This document shows, in pieces, positions 52,191 through 60,636 of a stretch of DNA of 64,000 bases; position 1 is the stretch's first letter; the number at the start of each line of letters is the position of its first letter. The DNA comes from Aquabacterium sp. OR-4 (GTDB taxonomy: Bacteria; Pseudomonadota; Gammaproteobacteria; Burkholderiales; Burkholderiaceae_C). Position numbers and translations under genes: made by a program. The notes under the pieces are model-generated. The model did not search any database. It was not told the DNA's origin and worked only from the letters and a program-made list of their open reading frames with translations. The stretch lies in the NCBI RefSeq assembly GCF_025290835.2, contig NZ_JAOCQD020000001.1, positions 2,666,001-2,730,000 on the forward strand, written 5' to 3'.

Positions 52191-53450
52191 ATGAACCAAG
52201 CCAAAGCGGGCCCGCGTGCCCTGACCACGCTGGCGGCCCTGCTGCTGGCCGCCTTTGCCGGCAGCGCCGGGGCCGAGACCAGCCCCTGGTACCTGGGCGC
52301 CTCGCAGTCCTTCACGCACGACTCCAACCTGCTGCGCCGCAATGGCGCGGCCGACGTGCCGGCCGGCTACTCGATGGCCGACACCATTGCCAGCAGCGCG
52401 CTGCTGGGCGGGCTCGACCAGCGCTGGGGCCGCCAGCAGCTCAATGCCAGCGCCACGGTGCGCGCCAACCGCTTCCAGAACAACAGCGTCTACAACAACA
52501 CCAGCTACAGCCTCAACGGCACGCTGGCCTGGGAGACGGTGAACCGGCTGTCGGGCACGCTGAAACTGGCCTCCAGCCAGAACCTGGCCAGCTTTGCCGA
52601 CAGCAATGCGCAGGCGGTGCGCAATGTCGAGCGCGCCAACCAGATCGATGCGCTGGCGCGCCTGGGCAGCAGCACCCGCGCCACGCTGGAGGCCGGCTTG
52701 GGCTGGAAGAGCCGCGACTACAGCGCCGCGGCCTACGACGTGTACGAGCTGCGCCAGACCTACGGCAGCCTGGGCGTCAAGTGGCGCTCGAGCGATCTGC
52801 TGCAGCTCGGTGCCGCGCTGCGCCTGACGCAGGGCCGCTACCCGCACTTTCCGTCGGCCACGGTCAGCGGCGCCTACGACCCCGACGCCTTCCGCCGCCA
52901 GGACATCGACTTCACCGCGCTGTGGAAGCCCAGCGGCGCCAGCTCGCTGTCGGCGCGCATCAGCCCCACCCGCACCCGCTATGACCGCGAGACCTCGCGC
53001 GACTTCAGCAGCCTGACCGGCCAGATGCGCTGGGACTGGGCGGCCACCGGCAAGCTGCGGGTCAACAGCCGCCTGTGGCGCGACAACGGCCAGAGCGCCG
53101 ACGTCTCGGGCCTCACGCTGATCGACAGCGGCCGCACCTCCAACAGCCTGTCGATGGGCGCCGACTACGCCTTCAGCGCCAAGCTGGGCTTCAACGCGTC
53201 GATCGAGCACACCCGGCGCGAGCTGACCCGCACCCGCTCGATCCCGGCGCTCGGCATCAACGACGGCGGCCTCAGCGTTGACGATCGCACGACCAGCCTC
53301 GCCCTCGGTGCACGCTGGTCACCCCTGCGCGCCATGATGCTGGGCTGCGATCTGGGCCGCGAGCAGCGCTCGGGGCCGGCCAACACCGGCCTCACCCGGC
53401 CCTACAGCGCCAACACGGTCAGCTGCTACGGCCAGTTCACCCTCCAGTAA
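52191..53450 (+). CDS. EpsL-like outer-membrane beta-barrel for exopolysaccharide export
   Basis: A 419-residue protein. A signal peptide ends at AGSAGAE. The rest alternates aromatic and polar residues in beta-strand pairs typical of a barrel: LGASQSFTHDSNLLRR, LNASATVRANRFQNNS, and it ends VSCYGQFTLQ. This matches the outer-membrane protein of exosortase/EpsL-type polysaccharide loci. It probably helps secrete the polymer, but no biochemical detail can be read. It is placed 119 bp after the glycosyltransferase gene and 20 bp before galE. Confidence 0.75.
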   Translation: MNQAKAGPRALTTLAALLLAAFAGSAGAETSPWYLGASQSFTHDSNLLRRNGAADVPAGYSMADTIASSALLGGLDQRWGRQQLNASATVRANRFQNNSVYNNTSYSLNGTLAWETVNRLSGTLKLASSQNLASFADSNAQAVRNVERANQIDALARLGSSTRATLEAGLGWKSRDYSAAAYDVYELRQTYGSLGVKWRSSDLLQLGAALRLTQGRYPHFPSATVSGAYDPDAFRRQDIDFTALWKPSGASSLSARISPTRTRYDRETSRDFSSLTGQMRWDWAATGKLRVNSRLWRDNGQSADVSGLTLIDSGRTSNSLSMGADYAFSAKLGFNASIEHTRRELTRTRSIPALGINDGGLSVDDRTTSLALGARWSPLRAMMLGCDLGREQRSGPANTGLTRPYSANTVSCYGQFTLQ

Positions 53451-53470
53451 CAAACGCCCAGGCCCACCGC

Positions 53471-54490
53471 ATGCCCCGCATCCTGCTCACCGGCGCCACC
53501 GGCTACATCGCCAGCCACACCTGGCTGGCGCTGCAAGCCGCCGGCTTCGAGGTCATTGGCGTCGACGATTTCTCCAACAGCTCGCCCGAGGTGCTGCCCC
53601 GGCTGCAGGCCCTGTCGGGCCAGGCACCGCAGTTCGAGCGCGCCAGCGTCTGCGACGCCGCGGCGATGGCGGCGATCTTTGACCGCCACCGGCCCGATGC
53701 GGTGGTGCACTTCGCGGCCTACAAGGCGGTGGGCGAATCCACCGCCAAGCCGCTCGAGTACTACGACAACAACCTCGGCGGCCTGGTCACCACCTGTCAG
53801 GCCATGCGCGCCCATGGCTGCCGGCGCCTGGTGTTCTCGAGCAGCGCCACGGTGTATGGCGATCCGGCCAGCCTGCCGATCCGCGAAGACTTTCCGCTGT
53901 CGGCCACCAGCCCCTACGGTCAGACCAAGCTGATCGGCGAGACCATCCTGCGCGACCTGGGCGCAGCGCAAGCCGATTGGCAGACCGCCTGCCTGCGCTA
54001 CTTCAACCCGGTGGGCGCGCATGAGTCGGGCCAGATCGGCGAAGACCCGCGCGGCACGCCCAACAACCTGATGCCCTATGTGGCCCAGGTGGCCGTGGGC
54101 CGCCGCGCCCGGCTCAGCGTGTTCGGCAACGACTACGCCACGCCCGACGGCACCGGCGTGCGCGACTACATCCATGTGGTCGATCTGGCCGAAGGCCATG
54201 TGGCGGCGCTGCAGCGCCTGTTGGCCCAGCCCGGCTCGATCACCGTGAACCTGGGCACCGGCCGCGGCTACAGCGTGCTGGAGCTGGTGGCGGCCTATGC
54301 CAAGGCCAGCGGCCGCGAGATCGGCTACGACATCGTGGCGCGCCGCCCGGGCGATGTGGCCGCCTGCTACGCCGACCCGTCGCTGGCACGGCAGCTGCTG
54401 GGCTGGCAGGCCCGCCACGACCTGGACCGCATGTGCGCCGACAGCTGGCGCTGGCAGACGATGAACCCCCAAGGCTACGCAAAAGCATGA
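53471..54490 (+). CDS. galE: UDP-glucose 4-epimerase
   Basis: A 339-residue SDR epimerase. TGATGYIASHTWLAL (NAD site), VVHFAAYKAVGES, VFSSSATVYGDP (catalytic Ser) and SPYGQTK (YxxxK) are present; RYFNPVGAHESGQIGEDPRGTPNNLMPYVAQVA is the GalE signature. It interconverts UDP-glucose and UDP-galactose (or their N-acetyl forms). The position is inside the exopolysaccharide cluster. It overlaps the manC start by 4 nt (ATGA). Confidence 0.95.
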   Translation: MPRILLTGATGYIASHTWLALQAAGFEVIGVDDFSNSSPEVLPRLQALSGQAPQFERASVCDAAAMAAIFDRHRPDAVVHFAAYKAVGESTAKPLEYYDNNLGGLVTTCQAMRAHGCRRLVFSSSATVYGDPASLPIREDFPLSATSPYGQTKLIGETILRDLGAAQADWQTACLRYFNPVGAHESGQIGEDPRGTPNNLMPYVAQVAVGRRARLSVFGNDYATPDGTGVRDYIHVVDLAEGHVAALQRLLAQPGSITVNLGTGRGYSVLELVAAYAKASGREIGYDIVARRPGDVAACYADPSLARQLLGWQARHDLDRMCADSWRWQTMNPQGYAKA

Positions 54491-55938
54491 GCATTCAAGT
54501 TCAACCCGTGATCATGGCCGGCGGCTCCGGCACCCGGCTGTGGCCGCTGTCGCGCGCCGGCTTTCCCAAGCAGTTTCTGGTGCTCTCGGGCGATCCCGAG
54601 GACCGCATGAGCCTGTTCCAGCACGCCGCGCAGCGGCTGCAGGGCCTGGCCACCGAGGGCATGGCCGTGGCGCCCACGCTGGTGGTGGGCAATGACGAGC
54701 ACCGCTTCCTGGTGCTGGACCAGCTGCGCGAGCTCAAGGCCGAGCCCAGCGCCGTGCTGCTCGAGCCGGTGGGCCGCAACACCGCGCCGGCCGTCACGCT
54801 GGCCGCGCTGCAGGCGGCCCAGGGCGGTGCCGACCCGGTGCTGGTGATCACCTCGGCCGACCAGACCATTGCCGACACCGCCGCCTTCACCGCGGCCGTG
54901 CGCAAGGCGGTGACGGCCGCCGACCAGGGCGCCATCGTCATCCTGGGCATCACGCCCGACAAGCCCGAGACCGGCTACGGCTACATCCAGGCCGAGGCCG
55001 GCACCAGCGCCGTGGCGGTGGTGCAGCGCTTCGTCGAGAAGCCCGATCTGGCCACGGCCGAGCGCTACCTGGCCGAGGGCGGCTACTACTGGAACGCCGG
55101 CATGTTCGTGCTGAAGGCCTCGGTGTGGCTGAAGGCGCTGACCCAGTTCCGCCCCGACATCGCCAGCGCCACGCAGGCCGCCTGGGACGCGCGCAGCACC
55201 GATGCCAGGTTCGTGCGCCCCGGCAAGAGCGAGTTCGCCGCCGTGCCCAGCGAATCGGTCGACTACGCGGTGATGGAGCAGTGCCCCGGCAGTGCCTACG
55301 ACATCCGCATGGTGGCGCTCGACGCCGGCTGGAACGACCTCGGCGCCTGGGAGGCCGTGTGGCAGGTGGCCCCCAAGGACGCCCATGGCAATGCCAGCGT
55401 GGGTGACGCGATCGTCAAGGATTCGAAGAACACGCTGGTGCATGCCACCAGCCGCCTGGTCAGCGCCGTGGGCCTGCAGGACGTGATCGTGGTCGAGACG
55501 CCCGACGCCGTCCTGGTGGCCGACCGCTCGCGCAGCCAGGAGGTCAAGCAGATCGTCAACCAGCTGGGCGCCGAGCAGCGCGGCGAGCAGGTGCTGCACC
55601 GCAAGGTGCACCGCCCCTGGGGCTGGTACGACAGCATCGACAACGGCCCGCGCCACCAGGTCAAGCGCATCATGGTCAAGCCAGGCGCGAGCTTGAGCCT
55701 GCAGATGCACCACCACCGCGCCGAGCACTGGATCGTGGTCAACGGCACGGCCGAGATCACCAATGGCGACAAGGTGCTGCTGCTGACCGAGAACCAGAGC
55801 ACCTACATCCCGCTCGGCCAGACCCACCGCCTGGCCAACCCCGGCAAGGTGCCGCTCGAGATCATCGAGGTGCAGTCGGGCAGCTACCTGGGCGAGGACG
55901 ACATCGTGCGTTTCGAAGACACCTACGGCCGAAGCTGA
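54487..55938 (+). CDS. manC: Bifunctional mannose-1-P guanylyltransferase / mannose-6-P isomerase
   Basis: A 483-residue ManC/AlgA-type protein. The N-terminal nucleotidyltransferase domain begins [20 protein letters not shown] with the FVEKPD segment; a C-terminal cupin (RPWGWYDSI, LQMHHHRAEHWIVVNGTAEI) holds the type II phosphomannose isomerase metal site. It makes GDP-mannose from mannose-6-phosphate or mannose-1-phosphate. Starts at ATG 54487, overlapping galE by 4 nt, so the two are translationally coupled. Confidence 0.95.
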   Translation: MSIQVQPVIMAGGSGTRLWPLSRAGFPKQFLVLSGDPEDRMSLFQHAAQRLQGLATEGMAVAPTLVVGNDEHRFLVLDQLRELKAEPSAVLLEPVGRNTAPAVTLAALQAAQGGADPVLVITSADQTIADTAAFTAAVRKAVTAADQGAIVILGITPDKPETGYGYIQAEAGTSAVAVVQRFVEKPDLATAERYLAEGGYYWNAGMFVLKASVWLKALTQFRPDIASATQAAWDARSTDARFVRPGKSEFAAVPSESVDYAVMEQCPGSAYDIRMVALDAGWNDLGAWEAVWQVAPKDAHGNASVGDAIVKDSKNTLVHATSRLVSAVGLQDVIVVETPDAVLVADRSRSQEVKQIVNQLGAEQRGEQVLHRKVHRPWGWYDSIDNGPRHQVKRIMVKPGASLSLQMHHHRAEHWIVVNGTAEITNGDKVLLLTENQSTYIPLGQTHRLANPGKVPLEIIEVQSGSYLGEDDIVRFEDTYGRS

Positions 55939-55948
55939 CCCACCCCCG

Positions 55949-55979
55949 AAGCGCCTGCGGCGCTTGCCCCGCAAGGGGC
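55949..55979 (+). repeat. Two adjacent perfect hairpins between manC and rfbB
   Basis: AAGCGCC/GGCGCTT (55949-55955, 55959-55965; loop TGC) is followed directly by GCCCC/GGGGC (55966-55970, 55975-55979; loop GCAA, a stable tetraloop). They lie 10 bp after the manC stop. There is no T-run. They may tune expression within the operon. Confidence 0.7.
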
Positions 55980-56073
55980 GCCGCCAGTGGCCGGGCCAAG
56001 CCCGCTCCGCGGCGGCTGCCGGGTTGGCAGCGGCTCACCCACTGCTCACAGATTTCGTTTTGCGGAGTTCAGC

Positions 56074-57141
56074 ATGACCATCCTCGTCACCGGCGGCGCC
56101 GGCTTCATCGGCAGCAACTTCGTGCTCGACTGGCTGGCCGATGCCAGCGCCGAGCCGGTCGTCAACCTCGACGCCCTCACCTACGCCGGCAACCGCGCCA
56201 ACCTGGCCCCGCTGGCCGGCGATGCGCGCCATGTCTTCGTGCATGGCGACATCGGCGACCGCGCACTGATCGACCAGCTGCTGGCCACGCACCAGCCGCG
56301 CGCTGTTCTGCACTTCGCGGCCGAGAGCCATGTCGACCGCAGCATCCACGGCCCCGGCGCGTTCATGAAGACCAATGTGGATGGCACCTTCACGCTGCTG
56401 GAAGCCGCACGCGCCCACTGGGGCGCACTGCCGGCCGAGGCCAAGGCCGCGTTCCGCTTCCACCATGTGTCGACCGACGAGGTCTACGGCAGCCTGAAGC
56501 CCACCGACCCGCCGTTCACCGAAACCAACCCCTACGAGCCCAACAGCCCCTACAGCGCCAGCAAGGCCGCCAGCGACCACCTGGTGCGTGCCTGGCACCA
56601 CACCTACGGCCTGCCGGTGCTCACCACCAACTGCAGCAACAACTACGGGCCGCTGCATTTTCCCGAGAAGCTGATCCCGCTGATGATCGTCAACGCGCTG
56701 GCGGGCAAGCCGCTGCCGGTGTATGGCGACGGCCAGCAGATCCGCGACTGGCTGTACGTCAAGGACCACTGCTCGGGCATTCGCGCCGTGCTGGCCGGCG
56801 GCCGCCTGGGCGAGACCTACAACATCGGCGGCTGGAACGAGATGGCCAACATCGACATCGTGAAGACGGTGTGCGCCCTGCTCGACGAAATGAAGCCCGA
56901 CCCCGCCGGCCAGTACGAGCGCCTGATCACCTACGTGACCGACCGCCCCGGCCACGACCGCCGCTACGCCATCGACGCCCGCAAGATCGAGCGCGAACTG
57001 GGCTGGCGCCCGGCCGAGACCTTTGCCACCGGCATCCGCAAGACGGTGCAGTGGTACCTCGACAACGCCGACTGGGTGCACGGCGTGCAGAGCGGCAGCT
57101 ACCGCGACTGGGTGTCGCAGCAGTACGGCGCGACACGCTGA
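56074..57141 (+). CDS. rfbB: dTDP-glucose 4,6-dehydratase
   Basis: A 355-residue SDR enzyme. [16 protein letters not shown] (NAD site), [35 protein letters not shown] (Thr-Asp-Glu catalytic motif), [13 protein letters not shown] (YxxxK) and [20 protein letters not shown] are characteristic. The product is dTDP-4-keto-6-deoxyglucose. ATG at 56074 has GGAG about 5-10 nt upstream. No rmlC or rmlD was found within the window, so the end product is not necessarily dTDP-rhamnose. Confidence 0.96.
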   Translation: MTILVTGGAGFIGSNFVLDWLADASAEPVVNLDALTYAGNRANLAPLAGDARHVFVHGDIGDRALIDQLLATHQPRAVLHFAAESHVDRSIHGPGAFMKTNVDGTFTLLEAARAHWGALPAEAKAAFRFHHVSTDEVYGSLKPTDPPFTETNPYEPNSPYSASKAASDHLVRAWHHTYGLPVLTTNCSNNYGPLHFPEKLIPLMIVNALAGKPLPVYGDGQQIRDWLYVKDHCSGIRAVLAGGRLGETYNIGGWNEMANIDIVKTVCALLDEMKPDPAGQYERLITYVTDRPGHDRRYAIDARKIERELGWRPAETFATGIRKTVQWYLDNADWVHGVQSGSYRDWVSQQYGATR

Positions 57142-57172
57142 GATTCGACACAACGCACAGGGAGTACCGACC

Positions 57173-58054
57173 ATGCAACGCAAGGGCATCATCCTGGCCG
57201 GAGGCTCCGGCACCCGGCTGCATCCGGCCACGCTGGCCATCAGCAAGCAGCTGCTGCCGGTGTACGACAAGCCGATGGTCTACTACCCGCTGAGCACGCT
57301 GATGCTGGCGGGCATCCGCGACATCCTGATCATCAGCACGCCGCAGGACACGCCGCGCTTCGAGGCCCTGCTGGGCGACGGCAGCCGCTGGGGCCTGAAC
57401 CTCAGCTACTGCGTGCAGCCCAGCCCCGATGGCCTGGCACAGGCCTTCATCCTGGGCAAGCAGTTCGTCAACGGCCAGCCCAGCGCGCTGGTGCTGGGCG
57501 ACAACATCTTCTACGGCCACGATTTCCAGAGCCTGCTGCAGCGCGCCAACCAGCGCAGCACCGGTGCCAGCGTGTTTGCCTACCATGTCACCGACCCTGA
57601 GCGTTATGGCGTGGTCGAGTTCGATGCCGACAAGCATGCGCTGAGCATCGAAGAAAAGCCCAAGGCACCCAAGAGCAACTACGCCGTCACCGGCCTGTAC
57701 TTCTACGACGCCCAGGTGTGCGACATCGCCGCGTCGATCCAGCCCAGCGCGCGTGGCGAGCTCGAGATCACCACGGTCAACGCCACCTACCTGCAGCAAA
57801 GCCAGCTCGAGGTCGAGATCATGGGCCGCGGCTATGCCTGGCTCGATACCGGCACGCACGACAGCCTGCTGGAGGCCGGCCAGTTCATCGCCACGCTCGA
57901 GAAGCGCCAGGGCCTGAAGGTGGCCTGCCCCGAGGAGATCGCCTACCGCTCGGGCTGGATCACCGCCGAGCAGCTCGAGAAGCTGGCCGCGCCGCTGGCC
58001 AAGAACGGCTACGGCCAGTACCTGCAGGGCCTGCTGCGCGACAAGGCCTTCTGA
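57173..58054 (+). CDS. rfbA: Glucose-1-phosphate thymidylyltransferase
   Basis: A 293-residue RmlA-type nucleotidyltransferase: [77 protein letters not shown] and [17 protein letters not shown]. It makes dTDP-glucose for RfbB. ATG at 57173 with GGGAG upstream; the frame extends into rfbB. The length equals the family standard. Confidence 0.96.
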   Translation: MQRKGIILAGGSGTRLHPATLAISKQLLPVYDKPMVYYPLSTLMLAGIRDILIISTPQDTPRFEALLGDGSRWGLNLSYCVQPSPDGLAQAFILGKQFVNGQPSALVLGDNIFYGHDFQSLLQRANQRSTGASVFAYHVTDPERYGVVEFDADKHALSIEEKPKAPKSNYAVTGLYFYDAQVCDIAASIQPSARGELEITTVNATYLQQSQLEVEIMGRGYAWLDTGTHDSLLEAGQFIATLEKRQGLKVACPEEIAYRSGWITAEQLEKLAAPLAKNGYGQYLQGLLRDKAF

Positions 58055-58082
58055 ATCGCCCGCCGCCGCCGATAAGCAGACC

Positions 58083-59204
58083 ATGACCGCCGCCACCCGC
58101 CGCCCCTGCGTCCACCTCGTTGCGGGCGCGCGCCCCAATTTCATGAAGATCGCGCCGATGGTGCGCGCGCTGCAGGCCGATGGCCGGCTGGCCTGGAAGA
58201 TCGTGCACACCGGCCAGCACTTCGACCGCAACATGAGCGACGTGTTCTTCGAGGAGCTGGGCATTCCGGTGCCCGATGTGCACTTCAACTGCGGCGGCGG
58301 CACGCATGCCTCGCAAACAGCGCGCATCATGGAAGCCTTCGAGAAGCACTGCGCGGAAGACCGCCCCGATGCCGTGGTGGTGGTGGGCGACGTCAATTCG
58401 ACGCTGGCCTGCGCCATCGTGGCCAAGAAGGCCGGCATCCCGGTGGCCCATGTGGAAGCCGGCCTGCGCAGCGGCGACATGGCCATGCCCGAAGAGATCA
58501 ACCGCCTGGTCACCGATTCGATCAGCGACTGGTTCTTCGTCACCGAGCCCAGTGGCGTGGCCCACCTGCAGCGTGAAGGCCAGCCCGACGCGCGCATCTT
58601 CCACGTCGGCCATGTGATGGTCGACAACGTGATGTACCAGGCGCGCCAGATCGAGGGCCTGGACCGCAGCGGCTACGAAACCCAGGCCATCAAGCAGCAG
58701 CTGGGCGGGCGCTACGGCGTGGTCACCCTGCACCGGCCGTCGAATGTGGACGACCTGGCCGTGCTGGGCCCGATTGCCGGCGCGCTCAAGGCCGTGTCGC
58801 AGCAGCTGCCGCTGGTGTTTCCGGTGCACCCGCGCACCCGCGGCAACCTCGAGAAGCTGGGCTTCGACCTGGGGCCCCACATCCACCTGATGGCGCCGCA
58901 GCCCTACATGAGCTTTCTGAACCTGTGGAAGGACGCCACGGTGGTGCTCACCGATTCCGGCGGCCTGCAGGAAGAAACCACCGCGCTGGGCGTGCCCTGC
59001 ATCACCCTGCGCGAGAACACCGAGCGCCCGGTGACGGTGGACGAAGGCACCAATGTGCTGGTGGGCATCTCGCCCGAGAAGATCGTGGCCGCTGCCACCG
59101 AGGTCATCCAGGGCCGCGGCAAGCAGGGTCGGCGACCGCACCTGTGGGACGGCGACGCCGCCGTGCGCATCGCCAGTGATCTGGCGCGGCTGCTGGGGGC
59201 CTGA
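58083..59204 (+). CDS. wecB: UDP-N-acetylglucosamine 2-epimerase (non-hydrolysing)
   Basis: A 373-residue WecB-type enzyme. GARPNFMKIAPMVRAL, HTGQHFDRNMSDVFFEELGI, HVEAGLRSGDMAMPEEINR, VTLHRPSNVD and DSGGLQEETTALGVPCITLRENTERPVTV are the diagnostic motifs. It converts UDP-GlcNAc to UDP-ManNAc. WecC (the dehydrogenase) is not in the window. It is the last gene of the same-strand exopolysaccharide run and converges with cysQ. Confidence 0.95.
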   Translation: MTAATRRPCVHLVAGARPNFMKIAPMVRALQADGRLAWKIVHTGQHFDRNMSDVFFEELGIPVPDVHFNCGGGTHASQTARIMEAFEKHCAEDRPDAVVVVGDVNSTLACAIVAKKAGIPVAHVEAGLRSGDMAMPEEINRLVTDSISDWFFVTEPSGVAHLQREGQPDARIFHVGHVMVDNVMYQARQIEGLDRSGYETQAIKQQLGGRYGVVTLHRPSNVDDLAVLGPIAGALKAVSQQLPLVFPVHPRTRGNLEKLGFDLGPHIHLMAPQPYMSFLNLWKDATVVLTDSGGLQEETTALGVPCITLRENTERPVTVDEGTNVLVGISPEKIVAAATEVIQGRGKQGRRPHLWDGDAAVRIASDLARLLGA

Positions 59205-59223
59205 GCGCCCCCAGGGCGGGCGC

Positions 59224-60009
59224 TCAGCCCAGCCCCTGCGCCACGAAGTGCGGGTTCTCGAAGCCCGGCTTGCCGTAGGCCAGCGCGGGGCCGTCGAGCG
59301 TGCACACGCGTCCGCCGGCAGCAGCCAGCACCGCATGGCCGGCGGCGATGTCCCATTCCATCGTGCGGCCAAAGCGCGGGTAGAGATCGGCCCGGCCTTC
59401 GGCGATCAGGCACAGCTTGAGCGACGAGCCGGCCTCGACCACCTCGGCCACCGGCCGGCCGGCCAGGAAGGCCTGCAGCGCCGCAGCGTCGCCGTGCGAG
59501 CGGCTGCCCAGCACGCTGAGGCCTGCGCCCGGCACGCCGCGGCAGCCGATGGCGCGGCGGCCCTGCGCGTCGTCCACCCAGGCGCCCTGCCCCTGCACGC
59601 CGCTCCACAGCCGGCCGCGCCCCGCATCGAGCGCCGGTGCCAGCACCACGCCCAGCACAGGCCGGCCCTGCTCGATCAGCGCGATGTTCACCGTGAACTC
59701 GCCATTGCGTGCCACGAACTCGCGCGTGCCGTCGAGCGGATCCACCAGCCAGAAGCGCCCGCCGCCGGCCGCCAGATCGGGCACATCGCCGGCGGCCACG
59801 GCCTCCTCGGCCACGATGGGGATCGCTGGCGCCAAGGCACGCAGGCCCTGCACGATCACCGCCTCGGCCTGCTGATCGGCCAGCGTCACCGGTGAATCGT
59901 CGGCCTTGCCGTGCACCGCAAACGGTGTGGCGTAGATGGCCATCACCACCCGGCCAGCCTCCCGGGCCAGGGCTTCCAGCGGGGCGAGCATCGTGTGCGG
60001 TTCCATCAT
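59224..60009 (-). CDS. cysQ: 3'(2'),5'-bisphosphate nucleotidase CysQ
   Basis: A 261-residue inositol-monophosphatase-fold protein. PIVAEEA (metal-binding Glu), WLVDPLDGTREF (DPLDGT motif) and MEWDIAAGHAVLAAAGG (WDxAA motif) support CysQ. It hydrolyses PAP, a by-product of sulfation and sulfate assimilation. ATG 60009, or the adjacent 60006, was chosen; the frame extends upstream to 60129 across the nsrR promoter. It converges with wecB and is divergent from nsrR. A link to sulfated polysaccharide is only speculation. Confidence 0.92.
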   Translation of the reverse strand: MMEPHTMLAPLEALAREAGRVVMAIYATPFAVHGKADDSPVTLADQQAEAVIVQGLRALAPAIPIVAEEAVAAGDVPDLAAGGGRFWLVDPLDGTREFVARNGEFTVNIALIEQGRPVLGVVLAPALDAGRGRLWSGVQGQGAWVDDAQGRRAIGCRGVPGAGLSVLGSRSHGDAAALQAFLAGRPVAEVVEAGSSLKLCLIAEGRADLYPRFGRTMEWDIAAGHAVLAAAGGRVCTLDGPALAYGKPGFENPHFVAQGLG

Positions 60010-60107
60010 CGGCCCATGGTATCGGGACTGGCCGTTCGTTGGCACCGGCCCCGTCAGGCCGGCCTCGCGCACCGCGGTCAGCGCCGCCAGAAGGTTCATT
60101 TGAAATA

Positions 60108-60136
60108 TTGCTTTAGATGCGTTGTGCACCTAACAT
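60108..60136 (+). promoter_or_regulatory. nsrR promoter
   Basis: TTGCTT (60108-60113) and TAACAT (60131-60136) are separated by exactly 17 bp. The first regulatory dyad fills the spacer. It is a plausible sigma-70 promoter in an AT-richer island. Confidence 0.6.
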
Positions 60137-60156
60137 AGGTGCATTCACGATGCACC
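60114..60156 (+). promoter_or_regulatory. Two NsrR-type operator dyads in the nsrR promoter
   Basis: Dyad 1 is TAGATGC-N5-GCACCTA (60114-60132, 6 of 7 pairs). Dyad 2 is GGTGCAT-N5-ATGCACC (60138-60156, 7 of 7 pairs). Both have 7-5-7 geometry, with centres 24 bp apart. They resemble the ATGCA-containing half-sites known for NsrR. Dyad 2 overlaps the ATG at 60150, which argues for the 60165 start. Autoregulation is inferred. Confidence 0.65.
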
Positions 60157-60164
60157 TTATCGAC

Positions 60165-60596
60165 ATGCGCCTGACCAGCTTCACCGACTACAGCCTGCGC
60201 GTGCTGATCTACCTGGCTGCGCAGCCCGAACGGCGCGCCACCATTGCCGAGATTGCCGCGGCCTACGCCATCAGCGAGAACCACCTGACCAAGGTGGTGC
60301 ACTTCCTGGGCCGGCAGGGCTGGGTGGCCACGGTGCGCGGCAAGGGTGGCGGCATGGGCCTGGCCGTGCCGGCCGCGCAGATTGGCGTGGGCGCGGTGGT
60401 GCGTGCGGCCGAGGGCGACGACCTGCCGGCCGAGTGCTTCGACCGCGAAAACAACACCTGCACCATCGTGCGCGTGTGCCGCCTGCAGCGTGTGCTGCGC
60501 GACGCCACGCAGGCCTTTCACCGCGTGCTCGATGGCTTCACGCTGGCCGATCTGGTGGCCCAGCCCAAGGCCCTGACCGCCCTGCTGTACCGCTGA
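60165..60596 (+). CDS. nsrR: Rrf2-family nitric-oxide-sensing repressor NsrR
   Basis: A 143-residue Rrf2 regulator starting MRLTSFTDYSLRVLIYLA, the NsrR hallmark. The winged helix includes SENHLTKVVHFLGRQGWV and RGKGGGMGLA. Three cysteines C91, C99 and C105 (CFDRENNTC...VC) are the expected [Fe-S] ligands. NsrR releases DNA when its cluster reacts with NO. The downstream nnrS gene, a known NsrR-regulated function, supports this. ATG at 60165 is preferred over 60150 and 60117 because the latter overlap the dyads. Confidence 0.94.
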   Translation: MRLTSFTDYSLRVLIYLAAQPERRATIAEIAAAYAISENHLTKVVHFLGRQGWVATVRGKGGGMGLAVPAAQIGVGAVVRAAEGDDLPAECFDRENNTCTIVRVCRLQRVLRDATQAFHRVLDGFTLADLVAQPKALTALLYR

Positions 60597-60636
60597 CGCG
60601 CGCCCACTCCCCCTTGCCCCTGGAGGCCCCATCCCC

